A DNA stretch of 64,000 nucleotides from Rhodococcus rhodnii (GTDB lineage: Bacteria > Actinomycetota > Actinomycetes > Mycobacteriales > Pseudonocardiaceae): assembly GCA_000720375.1 (NCBI GenBank), contig JOAA01000032.1:170244-234243 (forward strand). The letters are read 5' to 3'. The translations under genes were made by a program, and so were the position numbers. Below the pieces are notes generated by a model that did not search any database, was not told the DNA's origin, and saw only the letters and a program-made list of their open reading frames with translations. Below are positions 7,835 to 16,613 of this stretch, piece after piece (position 1 is the first letter of the stretch; every line of letters starts with the position of its first letter).

Positions 7835-8940
7835 GCGGGCCACGGGAGTAGTGCCTGCAACCGGAATTCCCGTGCTGTCAGTTGATGGTCAAGCCTGCCG
7901 CCCGCCAGCCGGACGCGTTCGGTCAGGCCGATCAGGCCGGTGCCCGTGCCAGGGAACGCGGGCGCGTCCCTGTGGCACAAGGGGTTGGTCACTTCGATGG
8001 TCAAGTTCTGTCCTGGGGTGCCGTTGATGTCGATCTTCACCGGTTGGCCCGGTGCGTGTTTGCGTGCGTTGGTCAAGGCTTCCTGCAGGACTCGATACGC
8101 CGTCCGGCTGGTTGTGCCGGGGACCGCGGTGACGTCGCCCTGGACGTCGACCGGCGTGCCGACCGCGCGGGATTCCTCGACCAATGCGGGTAAGTCGTCC
8201 AACACGGGCACAGGGCGGTCCGTGTTCTCGGGCGACGAGGTATCACGTAACACCGAAATCACGTCCCGAAGCTCGTTCAGAGCCTGATGTACGCCCGATC
8301 GGATGACGCCGGCGGCGTGTGACAGCTTCTCGGGCGCCAGATCCGGCCGGTACTCCAGCGCTCCCGCGTACGTGGCCAGTAGCGACAACCGGTGGGCGAG
8401 GACGTCGTGCATCTCGCGCGCGATCCGGGTGCGTTCCGCCGCTCTCGCTTCGAGAACCCGCCTTCCTTGTTCGGCTTCCGCGCGCTCGGCTCGTTCCCGC
8501 AACGACTCGATGACCTGCCGGCGGGCCTGGGCCAACGCGCCCCAGCCGAGCAGTCCGAGGTGGGTGACCGCCACCAGCACTAGCCACCACGTGAAGGACA
8601 GGCCGGGCATCGGGTGCCAGATGAACCGCACCGCGTGCGCGGTGATGCCGAAGGCGGCAACCCCAACGGCGATAGGGAACCGCCGTCCGGACGCGACCTG
8701 CAGCGTGCCTATGGTCGACGGCGGTGTGGCCGTCGGGGATACGGCCGCGAGCACCGCGAGCACGAGCGCGGAACCGACGGGCCAGCGGAACAGCAATGGC
8801 ACCAACGCGCACGCGATGATGCCGATCGGGATGTCGAGGGCGACAAGGGAACCGGACGCGTACTCGCCGTACCCGGTCGCCACCGAGCACACCCCGACCA
8901 GGATGGTGACCAGGGTGATGTGCCGGGTGCAGAGGTCCAC
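7831..8940 (-). CDS. Sensor histidine kinase (HisKA_3 type)
   Basis: A 369-residue membrane kinase. About four hydrophobic segments fill residues 5-135, followed by a short coiled region, the dimerisation/phosphoacceptor motif REMHDVLAHRLS and an HATPase domain (ALTNARKHAPG N-box, GTGTGLIGLTERVRLAGG). The long frame runs into the divergent YceI gene, so the GTG at 8940 (VDLCTRHITLV) is chosen; the start is the least certain point. There is no extracytoplasmic sensor domain, as in DesK/NarX-like kinases that sense membrane state or drugs. It forms a pair with the downstream regulator through a 4-nt overlap. Confidence 0.88.
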   Translation of the reverse strand: MDLCTRHITLVTILVGVCSVATGYGEYASGSLVALDIPIGIIACALVPLLFRWPVGSALVLAVLAAVSPTATPPSTIGTLQVASGRRFPIAVGVAAFGITAHAVRFIWHPMPGLSFTWWLVLVAVTHLGLLGWGALAQARRQVIESLRERAERAEAEQGRRVLEARAAERTRIAREMHDVLAHRLSLLATYAGALEYRPDLAPEKLSHAAGVIRSGVHQALNELRDVISVLRDTSSPENTDRPVPVLDDLPALVEESRAVGTPVDVQGDVTAVPGTTSRTAYRVLQEALTNARKHAPGQPVKIDINGTPGQNLTIEVTNPLCHRDAPAFPGTGTGLIGLTERVRLAGGRLDHQLTAREFRLQALLPWPA

Positions 8941-9048
8941 GTCGCCGAGCGTACGACCTGCAGCAATGGCGGGACACCGACCAAAGTTCACATGGGGGCA
9001 GACTCGTGGTCGATGTGCAGAAGCGCCGCCCACCGGCAGGCTCGCCGC

Positions 9049-9564
9049 ATGACACAACGCGGCATCACCGACCACACTCCCATCGTCGGCGACTACCGGA
9101 TCGACCAGACCCGATCCAAGATCAAGTTCGTCACCCGGCACATGCTCGGCCTCGCCAAGGTCCGCGGTACGTTCCAACTTCGCGAGGGCTACATCTATGT
9201 AGCCGATTCCCTTGAGGAGTCCGCGGCGCGCGCGACGATCGCGGCGGACAGCATCGACACACGCAATTCCGTGCGCGACACGACGGTCTGCCAGCAGTAC
9301 CTGGACGTGGCCAACTACCCGGACATCGTCTTCGCGTCGACGGGAATGGAGAACACCGGCAGTGGCTGGGTCCTGCACGGCCGGCTGACCGTCTGCGGTG
9401 AGACCCGGCCCGTCGACTTACACATCACTAACGTGGGAGAAGGACTACGTGTCACGGCCACGTGCGTAGTCGACCGCTACGAGTTCGGCATCACCAAGAT
9501 GCGGGGACTGACCGGGCGCAGGCTGGCTTTCACACTCGAGATCGTGGCCAATCTTTCTACATAA
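9049..9564 (+). CDS. YceI family protein
   Basis: A 171-residue YceI-type lipocalin-like protein. Family marks are GDYRIDQTRSKIKFVTRHMLGL at the N-terminus, the repeated beta strands with ADSIDTRNSVRD, and YPDIVFASTGME. No signal peptide is visible, so it is probably cytoplasmic. Members bind isoprenoid-like or other lipids; the role here is unknown. It is divergent from the kinase gene and its stop codon overlaps the left arm of the dyad upstream of boxC. Confidence 0.9.
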   Translation: MTQRGITDHTPIVGDYRIDQTRSKIKFVTRHMLGLAKVRGTFQLREGYIYVADSLEESAARATIAADSIDTRNSVRDTTVCQQYLDVANYPDIVFASTGMENTGSGWVLHGRLTVCGETRPVDLHITNVGEGLRVTATCVVDRYEFGITKMRGLTGRRLAFTLEIVANLST

Positions 9565-9594
9565 TGTTGACGACTGGGTGGAGTTCTGTAGAAA
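9554..9594. promoter_or_regulatory. Promoter and dyad upstream of the box operon
   Basis: TTTCTACA (9554-9561) and TGTAGAAA (9587-9594) form a perfect inverted repeat with a 25-nt gap. Between and over them lies a plausible plus-strand promoter: TTGACG (9567-9572), 16 nt, TAGAAA (9589-9594). One arm is just upstream of the -35 and the other overlaps the -10, a layout expected for a repressor of the benzoyl-CoA genes. No regulator gene is adjacent. Confidence 0.6.
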
Positions 9595-9627
9595 ATGGTG
9601 CGGTACCGTCATAGCCGAGGAGGCGAC

Positions 9628-11301
9628 ATGGACGTGTCCTTCGACGCGCACCCGGGCAGCTATCGGCACTGGAAGATGCGTACCGAAGGGGACATCGCCT
9701 GGCTGGTCCTCGACGTCGACGAGGCCGGCGGCATCGTCCCCGGCTACGAGCTGAAGCTCAACTCGTACGACCTCGGCGTGGACATCGAGCTCTACGACGC
9801 GACACAACGCCTGCGCTTCGAGCATCCCGAGATCCGCACGGTCATCGTGACCAGCGGGAAGGACAAGGTGTTCTGCGCGGGCGCGAACATCCGCATGCTG
9901 GCCGCGTCGGCGCACGAGTGGAAGGTCAACTTCTGCAAGTTCACCAACGAGACCCGCAACGCCATGGAGGACTCCGCTGGGCAGACCTACCTCGCGGCGG
10001 TCAACGGCTCCTGCGCAGGCGGCGGGTACGAGCTGGCGCTGGCGTGCGAGCACATCCTGCTGGTCGACGACAATTCCTCGGCAGTGTCGCTGCCAGAGGT
10101 GCCGCTGCTCGGCGTGCTGCCTGGGACAGGCGGGCTGACGAGGGTGGTGGACAAGCGCAAGGTCCGCAAAGACCTGGCGGATGTCTTCGCCACCCGGCCC
10201 GACGGGGTGAAAGGCAAGACCGCGCTCGAATGGCGCCTGGTGGACGAGCTCGCCCCGCCGCGCCGGTTCGAGGAGACCGCGCGTGCCCGTGCGGCCGAAC
10301 TGGCAGCCAGGTCGAACCGGCCGCAGGACGCGCGAGGCGTCGAACTCACCCCGCTCAACCGGGAGATCAGCGCGGACGGGATTCGCTACGAGCACGTCAT
10401 CGCGGACTTCGACCCCGCCACCTCCTCGGTGACCATCATCGTCCGGGCCCCGCGGGTACCAGCGCCACCCGCGATGTCCGAACTGGACGCTTCCTTCTGG
10501 CCGCTGGCGGTCACCCGGGAACTGGACGACCTGATCCTGCGGCTGCGCACCAACCAGACCACGCTCGGCACGTGGATCATCAAGACCGAGGGTGACGCCG
10601 ACACGGTCAACTCCTACGAGAAGCTGCTGATCGGCAACCAGGACCACTGGCTGGCCGACGAGATCCTGCGCTACTACAAACGCACCCTCAAGCGGCTGGA
10701 TGTGACCAGCCGCAGCCTGATCGCGCTGATCGAGCCGGGCAGCTGCTTCACCGGGATGCTCGCCGAGCTCGCGTTCGCGGCCGACCGCCAGTACATGTTG
10801 GACGGTCCACCTGTGTCAGCCCTCGACCCTGCAAGCAGGTCTTCGGCCGACGACGAAGACAGCCCTCTGCGGGCGCAACTGCGGCTGACCGAAGCCAACT
10901 TCGGGCTTTTCCCGATGGGCAACGGGATCTCCCGGTTGGAGTCACGGTTCTACGGCCACCCGGACCACATCGAGTGGCTGCGCAAGGAGACCGATCGGCC
11001 GCTCACCCCGGCGGAGGCCAACGAGCTCGGCCTGGTCACCGACATCCCGGACGACATCGACTGGGAGGACGAGATCCGGATCGCCATCGAGAGCCGGGCG
11101 TCGCTGTCCCCGGACGCGTGCACCGGCCTGGAGGCCAACCTGCGGTTCACCGGCCCCGAGACGATCGAGACCAAGATCTTCGGCAGGTTGTCGGCCTGGC
11201 AGAACTGGATCTTCAACCGGCCGAACGCGTCCGGCGAGGAAGGGGCGCTGCGCCGCTACGGCACCGGCCAGAAGGCGATCTTCGACAGGAAACGAGTTTG
11301 A
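9628..11301 (+). CDS. boxC: BoxC, 2,3-epoxybenzoyl-CoA dihydrolase
   Basis: A 557-residue member of the enoyl-CoA hydratase superfamily matching BoxC in length and layout. BoxC opens the ring of 2,3-epoxybenzoyl-CoA by hydrolysis, giving 3,4-dehydroadipyl-CoA semialdehyde and formate. Seen: crotonase oxyanion regions VFCAGANIRMLA and NGSCAGGGYELALACEHILL, PLLGVLPGTGGLTRVVDKRKV, and a long C-terminal second half. The ATG at 9628 follows GAGGAGGCGAC. It heads an operon with boxB 1 nt downstream and a benzoate-CoA ligase. Confidence 0.94.
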   Translation: MDVSFDAHPGSYRHWKMRTEGDIAWLVLDVDEAGGIVPGYELKLNSYDLGVDIELYDATQRLRFEHPEIRTVIVTSGKDKVFCAGANIRMLAASAHEWKVNFCKFTNETRNAMEDSAGQTYLAAVNGSCAGGGYELALACEHILLVDDNSSAVSLPEVPLLGVLPGTGGLTRVVDKRKVRKDLADVFATRPDGVKGKTALEWRLVDELAPPRRFEETARARAAELAARSNRPQDARGVELTPLNREISADGIRYEHVIADFDPATSSVTIIVRAPRVPAPPAMSELDASFWPLAVTRELDDLILRLRTNQTTLGTWIIKTEGDADTVNSYEKLLIGNQDHWLADEILRYYKRTLKRLDVTSRSLIALIEPGSCFTGMLAELAFAADRQYMLDGPPVSALDPASRSSADDEDSPLRAQLRLTEANFGLFPMGNGISRLESRFYGHPDHIEWLRKETDRPLTPAEANELGLVTDIPDDIDWEDEIRIAIESRASLSPDACTGLEANLRFTGPETIETKIFGRLSAWQNWIFNRPNASGEEGALRRYGTGQKAIFDRKRV

Positions 11302-11302
11302 G

Positions 11303-12724
11303 ATGACCACCTCGATCAACTACGAGGACAAGATCCCCAACAACGTCGATCTGTCGTCCGACCGCCGTCTGCAGCGTGCGTTGGAGGGCTGGCAGCCGAA
11401 GTTCATGAACTGGTGGGGCGAGATGGGGCCCACCCTGGAGACGCACGGCGTCTACCTGCGCACCGCGGTCAGCGTCGGCCGGGACGGCTGGGCGCACTTC
11501 GACCATGTGAACGTGCCGGACTACCGGTGGGGCATCTTCCTCGCCGAACCCAAGCCGGACCGGCGGATCGCCTTCGGTGAGCACAAAGGACAGCCGGTCT
11601 GGCAACAGGTTCCCGGCGAGTACCGCGCCGACCTGCAACGCCTGATCGTGATCCAGGGCGACACCGAACCCGCCTCGGTGGAACAGCAGAAGCTGCTCGG
11701 GCTGAGCGCGCCCAGCCTGTACGACCTGCGCAACCTCTTCCAGGTCAACGTGGAGGAAGGCAGGCACCTGTGGGCGATGGTCTACCTGCTGCACGCCTAC
11801 TTCGGCAGGGAGGGCCGGGAAGAGGCGGAAGCGCTGCTGGTGCGCAACTCCGGCAGTCCGGACTCGCCACGTATCCTCGGTGCGTTCAACGAGGAGACTG
11901 CGGACTGGCTGGCGTTCTACATGTTCACCTACTTCACCGACCGGGATGGCAAGTACCAGCTCGGTACGTTGAAGGAAAGCGCCTTCGACCCGCTGTCGCG
12001 CACATGCGAGTTCATGCTGAAGGAAGAGGCGCACCACATGTTCGTCGGCACGACCGGTGTCGACCGAGTGGTGGCGCGCACCGCCCAGCTGATCCGTGAG
12101 CACGACACCCTGGACATCGGCAAGCACGGCGGCATCCCGCTGGACATCATCCAGAAGTACATCAACTTCCACTACACGGTGTCGCTGGACCTGTTCGGCA
12201 GCGAGACGTCCACCAACGCGGCCAACTACTTCACCGCCGGGCTCAAGGGCCGGTGGATGGAGGAGCGCCGCAAGGACGACCACCAGCTCACCGAGCACGG
12301 TGTGCCGCTGGACCGGCCGAACGCCGACGGCACGTGGACCAGCGAAGAGCTCTCCGCGCTGCTGGCCCTCAACCTGGACCTGCGTGGCGAGTACATCTCC
12401 GACTGCCAGAGCGGGATCAAGCGGTGGAACAAGATCCTGGCCGACGCTGATCTGGAGTACCGGTTCGCCCTGCCGCACGTCGGGTTCAACCGCAACGTCG
12501 GCATGCACTCCGGGTTCCACATCACCCCGGACGGGTCGATCGTCGACGAGGCCACCTGGCAGAAAGGCAGCAAGCACTGGCTGCCGACCAGCGAGGACCT
12601 CGCGTTCGTCCGGTCGCTGATGCACCCGGTGTACGAGCGAGGCAAGATCGCCAGCTGGGTCGCGCCGCCGACCAACGGGATCAACGGCAAGCCGTTCGAC
12701 TACGAGTACGTGTACTTCCACTAG
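11303..12724 (+). CDS. boxB: BoxB, benzoyl-CoA 2,3-epoxidase oxygenase subunit
   Basis: A 473-residue di-iron oxygenase component, the usual BoxB length. It inserts one O atom into benzoyl-CoA, making the 2,3-epoxide, using electrons from the reductase BoxA. The di-iron ligands are visible as two E-x-x-H motifs, EEGRHLWAM and KEEAHHMFVG, plus Glu in FNEETADW. It starts 1 nt after the boxC stop, so expression is coupled. No boxA lies in the window, so the electron donor must be encoded elsewhere or be a generic ferredoxin reductase. Confidence 0.95.
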   Translation: MTTSINYEDKIPNNVDLSSDRRLQRALEGWQPKFMNWWGEMGPTLETHGVYLRTAVSVGRDGWAHFDHVNVPDYRWGIFLAEPKPDRRIAFGEHKGQPVWQQVPGEYRADLQRLIVIQGDTEPASVEQQKLLGLSAPSLYDLRNLFQVNVEEGRHLWAMVYLLHAYFGREGREEAEALLVRNSGSPDSPRILGAFNEETADWLAFYMFTYFTDRDGKYQLGTLKESAFDPLSRTCEFMLKEEAHHMFVGTTGVDRVVARTAQLIREHDTLDIGKHGGIPLDIIQKYINFHYTVSLDLFGSETSTNAANYFTAGLKGRWMEERRKDDHQLTEHGVPLDRPNADGTWTSEELSALLALNLDLRGEYISDCQSGIKRWNKILADADLEYRFALPHVGFNRNVGMHSGFHITPDGSIVDEATWQKGSKHWLPTSEDLAFVRSLMHPVYERGKIASWVAPPTNGINGKPFDYEYVYFH

Positions 12725-12738
12725 AAGGACGGGCGACC

Positions 12739-14340
12739 ATGACTGCCGTGTCACCGGCGAAGCCAAGCAGCATGCCGTTCAACGCTGCGGAGTACCTGGT
12801 GGACAGGCACGTCAAGGCCGGGCGCGGTGAGCGTCTCGCGGTCGTGGCGCGCTCGGGCACCCTCACCTACCGTGAGCTGTCCGAGGAAGTGAAGCGCAGC
12901 GCCGCCGTTTTCCGGTCGATCGGTGTCCGGCCGGAGGAGCGCGTGATGCTCTGCATGGCCGACGACATCCAGCTGCTGGCAGGCATCCTGGGAGCGATGT
13001 ACATCGGGGCGGTCCCGGTCCCGACGTCGACCATGTTCACCGGAACCGAGCTGGGCAAGGTGCTGGCCGACTCGCGGGCCCGGGTCTTGTCGGTGTCCAC
13101 GGAGTTCGCCGAGGCAGCCCAGGCCGCCGTGGCGGCGGCGCCCGAAGTGGCCGATGTCCTGCTGGACGGCGAGGTGCCGTTCAAGGTTCGCCGGGGTGTG
13201 CGCGTCCAGCAGTGGCTGGACCTTGAGGGAGACATCCCGGCCAGACCGTACGACACCTGGCAGGACTCACCGGCTCTGTGGCTGTACACCTCGGGTACCA
13301 CAGGGCTGCCGAAAGCGGCTATGCACCGGCATTCCAGCATCCGGATGGTCGCCGAGGCGTACGGCAAGGGTGTACTGGACATGGGGCCGAACGACCGGTG
13401 CCTGTCCGTGGCCAAGCTGTTCTTCGCTTACGGGATCGGCAATTCCTGTTTCTTCCCGTTCGCCGTCGGTGCCAGTGCGATCCTTGAGCGGGCGCGGCCA
13501 ACTCCGCAGCTCGTGGCCGAGCACGTCAAGTCCGAGCAGCCGACGCTCTTCTTCGCCGTGCCCACGTTCTACTCGGCGTTGCTGCACAGTGACATCCCCG
13601 ACGACACGTTCGCCGGTGTCCGGCAAGGGGTCTCGGCAGGTGAGGCGCTCCCGCCCGTGCTGTACCAACGCATCCGCGACCGGTTCGGCCTCGAAGTTCT
13701 CGACGGGATCGGCTCGACCGAGGCGTTGCACATCTTCCTGTCCAACCGTCCCGGCGCGGTGCACCCAGGCTCGTCGGGCGTCGCGGTTCCCGGTTACGAC
13801 GTCGAGTTGCGGGACGAGCAGGGCGCGGTGATCACGGAGGCGGGCAAGCCCGGCGACTTGTACTTGCGTGGATCCTCGGTGGCGTCGGGATATTGGTGCC
13901 GGGCGGAGACCACCCGCCAGGTGTTCCAAGGCGAATGGTTGCGCACGGGCGACACGTACATGCGCAACGAGGATGGCACGTACAGCTGTCTCGGACGGTC
14001 GAACGACATGCTCAAAGCCGGCGGGATCTGGGTTTCGCCCGCCGAGGTGGAGGAGCGGCTGCTGGAGCACCCGGCCGTGGCCGAGGTCGCCGTGGTCGCC
14101 GCACCCGACGCCGACGGACTCGACAAGCCGGTCGCCTGCGTGGTCCCAGTCGCCGGTACGGCGGTTGACGCCGATGAGCTGATCGCCTGGTGCCGCGAAG
14201 GCCTGGCGTCGTTCAAGCGGCCGCGTGCGGTGGTCCAGGTCGAGGAGTTGCCGAAGACCGCGACCGGGAAGATCCGGCGCAATGTGTTGCGCGAGCACGT
14301 ATACGGAACGTTGACGACGGCCCCGGCCCATGCTCGTTGA
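12739..14340 (+). CDS. Benzoate-CoA ligase family protein
   Basis: A 533-residue AMP-forming acyl-CoA synthetase of the benzoate-CoA ligase group. It activates benzoate, or a close aryl acid, to the CoA thioester that BoxB needs. Motifs: P-loop LYTSGTTGLPKAAMH, GIGSTEALHIFLSN, LRTGDTYMRNEDG, and the C-terminal catalytic Lys in PKTATGKIRRNVLR. The N-terminal NAAEYLVDRHVKAGRGER is typical of benzoate rather than acetate ligases. It sits 14 nt after boxB; the next gene overlaps its end by 11 nt. Confidence 0.92.
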   Translation: MTAVSPAKPSSMPFNAAEYLVDRHVKAGRGERLAVVARSGTLTYRELSEEVKRSAAVFRSIGVRPEERVMLCMADDIQLLAGILGAMYIGAVPVPTSTMFTGTELGKVLADSRARVLSVSTEFAEAAQAAVAAAPEVADVLLDGEVPFKVRRGVRVQQWLDLEGDIPARPYDTWQDSPALWLYTSGTTGLPKAAMHRHSSIRMVAEAYGKGVLDMGPNDRCLSVAKLFFAYGIGNSCFFPFAVGASAILERARPTPQLVAEHVKSEQPTLFFAVPTFYSALLHSDIPDDTFAGVRQGVSAGEALPPVLYQRIRDRFGLEVLDGIGSTEALHIFLSNRPGAVHPGSSGVAVPGYDVELRDEQGAVITEAGKPGDLYLRGSSVASGYWCRAETTRQVFQGEWLRTGDTYMRNEDGTYSCLGRSNDMLKAGGIWVSPAEVEERLLEHPAVAEVAVVAAPDADGLDKPVACVVPVAGTAVDADELIAWCREGLASFKRPRAVVQVEELPKTATGKIRRNVLREHVYGTLTTAPAHAR

Positions 14341-15166
14341 CGCGCACATGCACGTTCCCAGGCTGTCCACGCTGAAGCCGGCGTGGATGGAATGGGCAGC
14401 CGAATTCTCTCGCGGCTACGCGTGGCGGGAGACGTACGACGATTCCGGCGATCCCGTGCCGGCGAAGCTCGATGCCTTGCTGGAATCCGAAGGCGTCGAC
14501 CGAGCGCTGCTGTTCTGCGAGTACAGCCCTCGCGCGACGGGAATCCAGACCATCGAGGACCTGCTCCCGATCAGGGACCACAACCCGGACAGGTTCCGCT
14601 TGGTGGCCAACATCAACCCGCACCTGCACCATCCCATCGGGTCCGAAGTGGAACGACAGCTCGACCTGGGCGCGGTCGCGTTGAAGATCCACCCGGTGCA
14701 CGCCGGGTTCTCACCCGATGATCCGCAGATGCGCGCGGCTTATGCCGTCTGCGTCGAGCGTGGCGTGCCGGTGATCATCCACTCCGGAGTGTCCAGTTTC
14801 CCCGGATCGCAGTCCAAGTACGGCAACCCGGAACTGATGCTGGACGTGCTGGAGGAGTTCCCCGGCCTGAACTTCGTGTTCGCCCACGGCGGCCGAGGCT
14901 GGTGGTACGACACAGCGGCGTTCCTGGCGCTCGCCAAACCCAACGTATGGCTCGACCTGGCAGGCCTGCCACCCAAGAAACTCCCCGAATACTACGCCCG
15001 CTTCGACCTGACGAGACTCGCCACCAAGTGGATCTTCGGAACCGACTGGCCCGGCGTCCCCGGCGTCAGACGCAACGCCGACGCCATCGCCGAGATCGGC
15101 CTACCGGACGACGTCCTCGAAGGCGTCCTGTCCGGCAACGCGATGAAAGTCTTCCCCGGCCTCTAG
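14330..15166 (+). CDS. Amidohydrolase 2 family (TIM-barrel) protein
   Basis: A 278-residue metal-dependent hydrolase or decarboxylase of the amidohydrolase-2 group. The N-terminal metal site is DAHMHV, the barrel has LKIHPVHAGF (His), FVFAHGGRGWW (His) and the C-terminal catalytic Asp lies in IFGTDWPG. The ATG lies inside the ligase gene (11-nt overlap), so it belongs to the box operon. Members act as lactonases or carboxylate decarboxylases on aromatic breakdown products; a role in channelling a benzoate or substituted benzoate is inferred. It ends 4 nt into the convergent ABC gene. Confidence 0.86.
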   Translation: MLVDAHMHVPRLSTLKPAWMEWAAEFSRGYAWRETYDDSGDPVPAKLDALLESEGVDRALLFCEYSPRATGIQTIEDLLPIRDHNPDRFRLVANINPHLHHPIGSEVERQLDLGAVALKIHPVHAGFSPDDPQMRAAYAVCVERGVPVIIHSGVSSFPGSQSKYGNPELMLDVLEEFPGLNFVFAHGGRGWWYDTAAFLALAKPNVWLDLAGLPPKKLPEYYARFDLTRLATKWIFGTDWPGVPGVRRNADAIAEIGLPDDVLEGVLSGNAMKVFPGL

Positions 15167-15867
15167 GCGACACCAAGCAGTCGATGGGCGGTGGCTGGGT
15201 CGGAGCGGAAGGACTCGGTGTCGGTGCGGTGGACGATCACGCCGCGATCCATCACCGCGATCTCGTCACATACCGAGAAAGCCAAGTGCAGGTCCTGCTC
15301 GACCAACAGTACGGCAACACCTTCGGCGCGCATCCGGTGAATGACGTCCATGATGGACTCGATGATCGCTGGGGCCAGGCCGTCGGATGGTTCGTCGAGC
15401 AGGACCAGCCGTGGGTTGGTCAGCAAGGCACGGGCGATCGCGAGCATTTGCTGTTCGCCGCCGGACAGGGATCCCGCGGGCTGCCGGATGCGTTCGGCGA
15501 GGCGGGGGAGGAGTTCGAGCACGGTCTTGGTGGTCCACGTGCCTGATCGGGCGTGGCGGGTGGCGAGCGTCAGGTGTTCGCCGACCGTGAGGGGTGGCCA
15601 GACGCGGCGGCCTTGGGGACATAGGGCGACGCCGGCGCGGGCGATCTTATGTGGACGGTGAGGCATCGGTGAGCCGTCCAGGAGCACGGTTCCTGAACTC
15701 AACGGGACGAGACCCATCAACGTCATGATCAGGGTGGATTTGCCGACACCGTTTCGGCCGAGCAGGCCGAGCGTGGCGCCTGCGTCCAGGGTCAGGTCGA
15801 CGCCATCGAGCACCGTGCTGCCCGCATAGCCGGAGCGCAGCTGGTGGACTTCGAGCAGCGGGCTCAT
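15163..15867 (-). CDS. livF: HAAT-family ABC transporter ATPase (LivF-like)
   Basis: A 234-residue ATPase of the branched-chain/aromatic (HAAT) importer family. Walker A is GLLGRNGVGKST, signature SLSGGEQQMLA, Walker B LVLLDEPSDGLAP, and the H-loop site is replaced by LLVEQD, as is normal for LivF. It overlaps livG by 4 nt and is the last gene of a five-gene minus-strand operon that begins with the binding protein at 19694. Confidence 0.94.
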   Translation of the reverse strand: MSPLLEVHQLRSGYAGSTVLDGVDLTLDAGATLGLLGRNGVGKSTLIMTLMGLVPLSSGTVLLDGSPMPHRPHKIARAGVALCPQGRRVWPPLTVGEHLTLATRHARSGTWTTKTVLELLPRLAERIRQPAGSLSGGEQQMLAIARALLTNPRLVLLDEPSDGLAPAIIESIMDVIHRMRAEGVAVLLVEQDLHLAFSVCDEIAVMDRGVIVHRTDTESFRSDPATAHRLLGVA

Positions 15868-16613
15868 CGGAACAACTCCTCCCGGCTGCCCGCGCCAAGA
15901 TAAGCCTGGCGCACCTCTTCGCTCGCTCGAACCTCGGACGGATCGCCCGACAGCAGCACTCGCCCGAGGTTCAGCACAGTGACCGTGTCGGCGAGCTCGA
16001 ACACCAGGTCAAGGTCGTGCTCGACGAACAAAACCGTGATCTCCGAAGGCAAGCCGGAGATCAGCGCCACGAGCCGGGCCCGTTCGGCCGCGGACATCCC
16101 GGCCGCTGGTTCGTCGAGCAACAACAGCTTGGGCCAGCAGGCCAAGGCCAATGCGACTTCGAGTTGCTTACGTTCGCCGTGCGACAAGGAGCTGACGGTC
16201 ACCGATCCGCGACCGGCGAGGCCTACTTGATCAATGAGCAGTGCGGCGCGGTCGTGGACTGGCCGTTGTCTGCGTGGCAGCCACGAGATCCGGCTCTCGT
16301 GCCGTTGCACCGCGAGTACGACGTTCTCCGCGGCCGACATCGTGGGAAAGAGGCTGGCGTGCTGCAACGTCTGGCTGATACCGAGGCGGCACCGCCGCAC
16401 CTCCGATGCCTTGGTGACGTCCTGGCCGGCTAGTTCCACCCGGCCGCCGTCGCTCCGCAACAGGCCGGTGATCAGCTTGAACAGCGTGCTCTTGCCTGCG
16501 CCGTTGGGGCCGATCAGCGCGTGCCGGGCGCCGTCGGCCACAGCCAGCGAGACGTCATCGACGGCTTTGAGCGCACCGAACTGACGGCGCAAACCGTGGC
16601 ACTGCAGGGTCAT
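15864..16613 (-). CDS. livG: HAAT-family ABC transporter ATPase (LivG-like)
   Basis: A 249-residue ATPase. Walker A ALIGPNGAGKSTLF, signature SLSHGERKQLEVA, Walker B LLLLDEPAAGMS, and H-loop VLFVEHDLDLVFELAD mark the LivG type. Its start overlaps the livM stop by 4 nt and its end overlaps livF by 4 nt, so the ATPases are made together. It drives import through the LivH/LivM-like channel. Confidence 0.94.
   Translation of the reverse strand: MTLQCHGLRRQFGALKAVDDVSLAVADGARHALIGPNGAGKSTLFKLITGLLRSDGGRVELAGQDVTKASEVRRCRLGISQTLQHASLFPTMSAAENVVLAVQRHESRISWLPRRQRPVHDRAALLIDQVGLAGRGSVTVSSLSHGERKQLEVALALACWPKLLLLDEPAAGMSAAERARLVALISGLPSEITVLFVEHDLDLVFELADTVTVLNLGRVLLSGDPSEVRASEEVRQAYLGAGSREELFR

Noticed and set aside
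11213..12766. Minus-strand open frame of about 517 codons
   Set aside because: Fully opposite boxB, whose protein family is certain; composition is typical of an antisense shadow.
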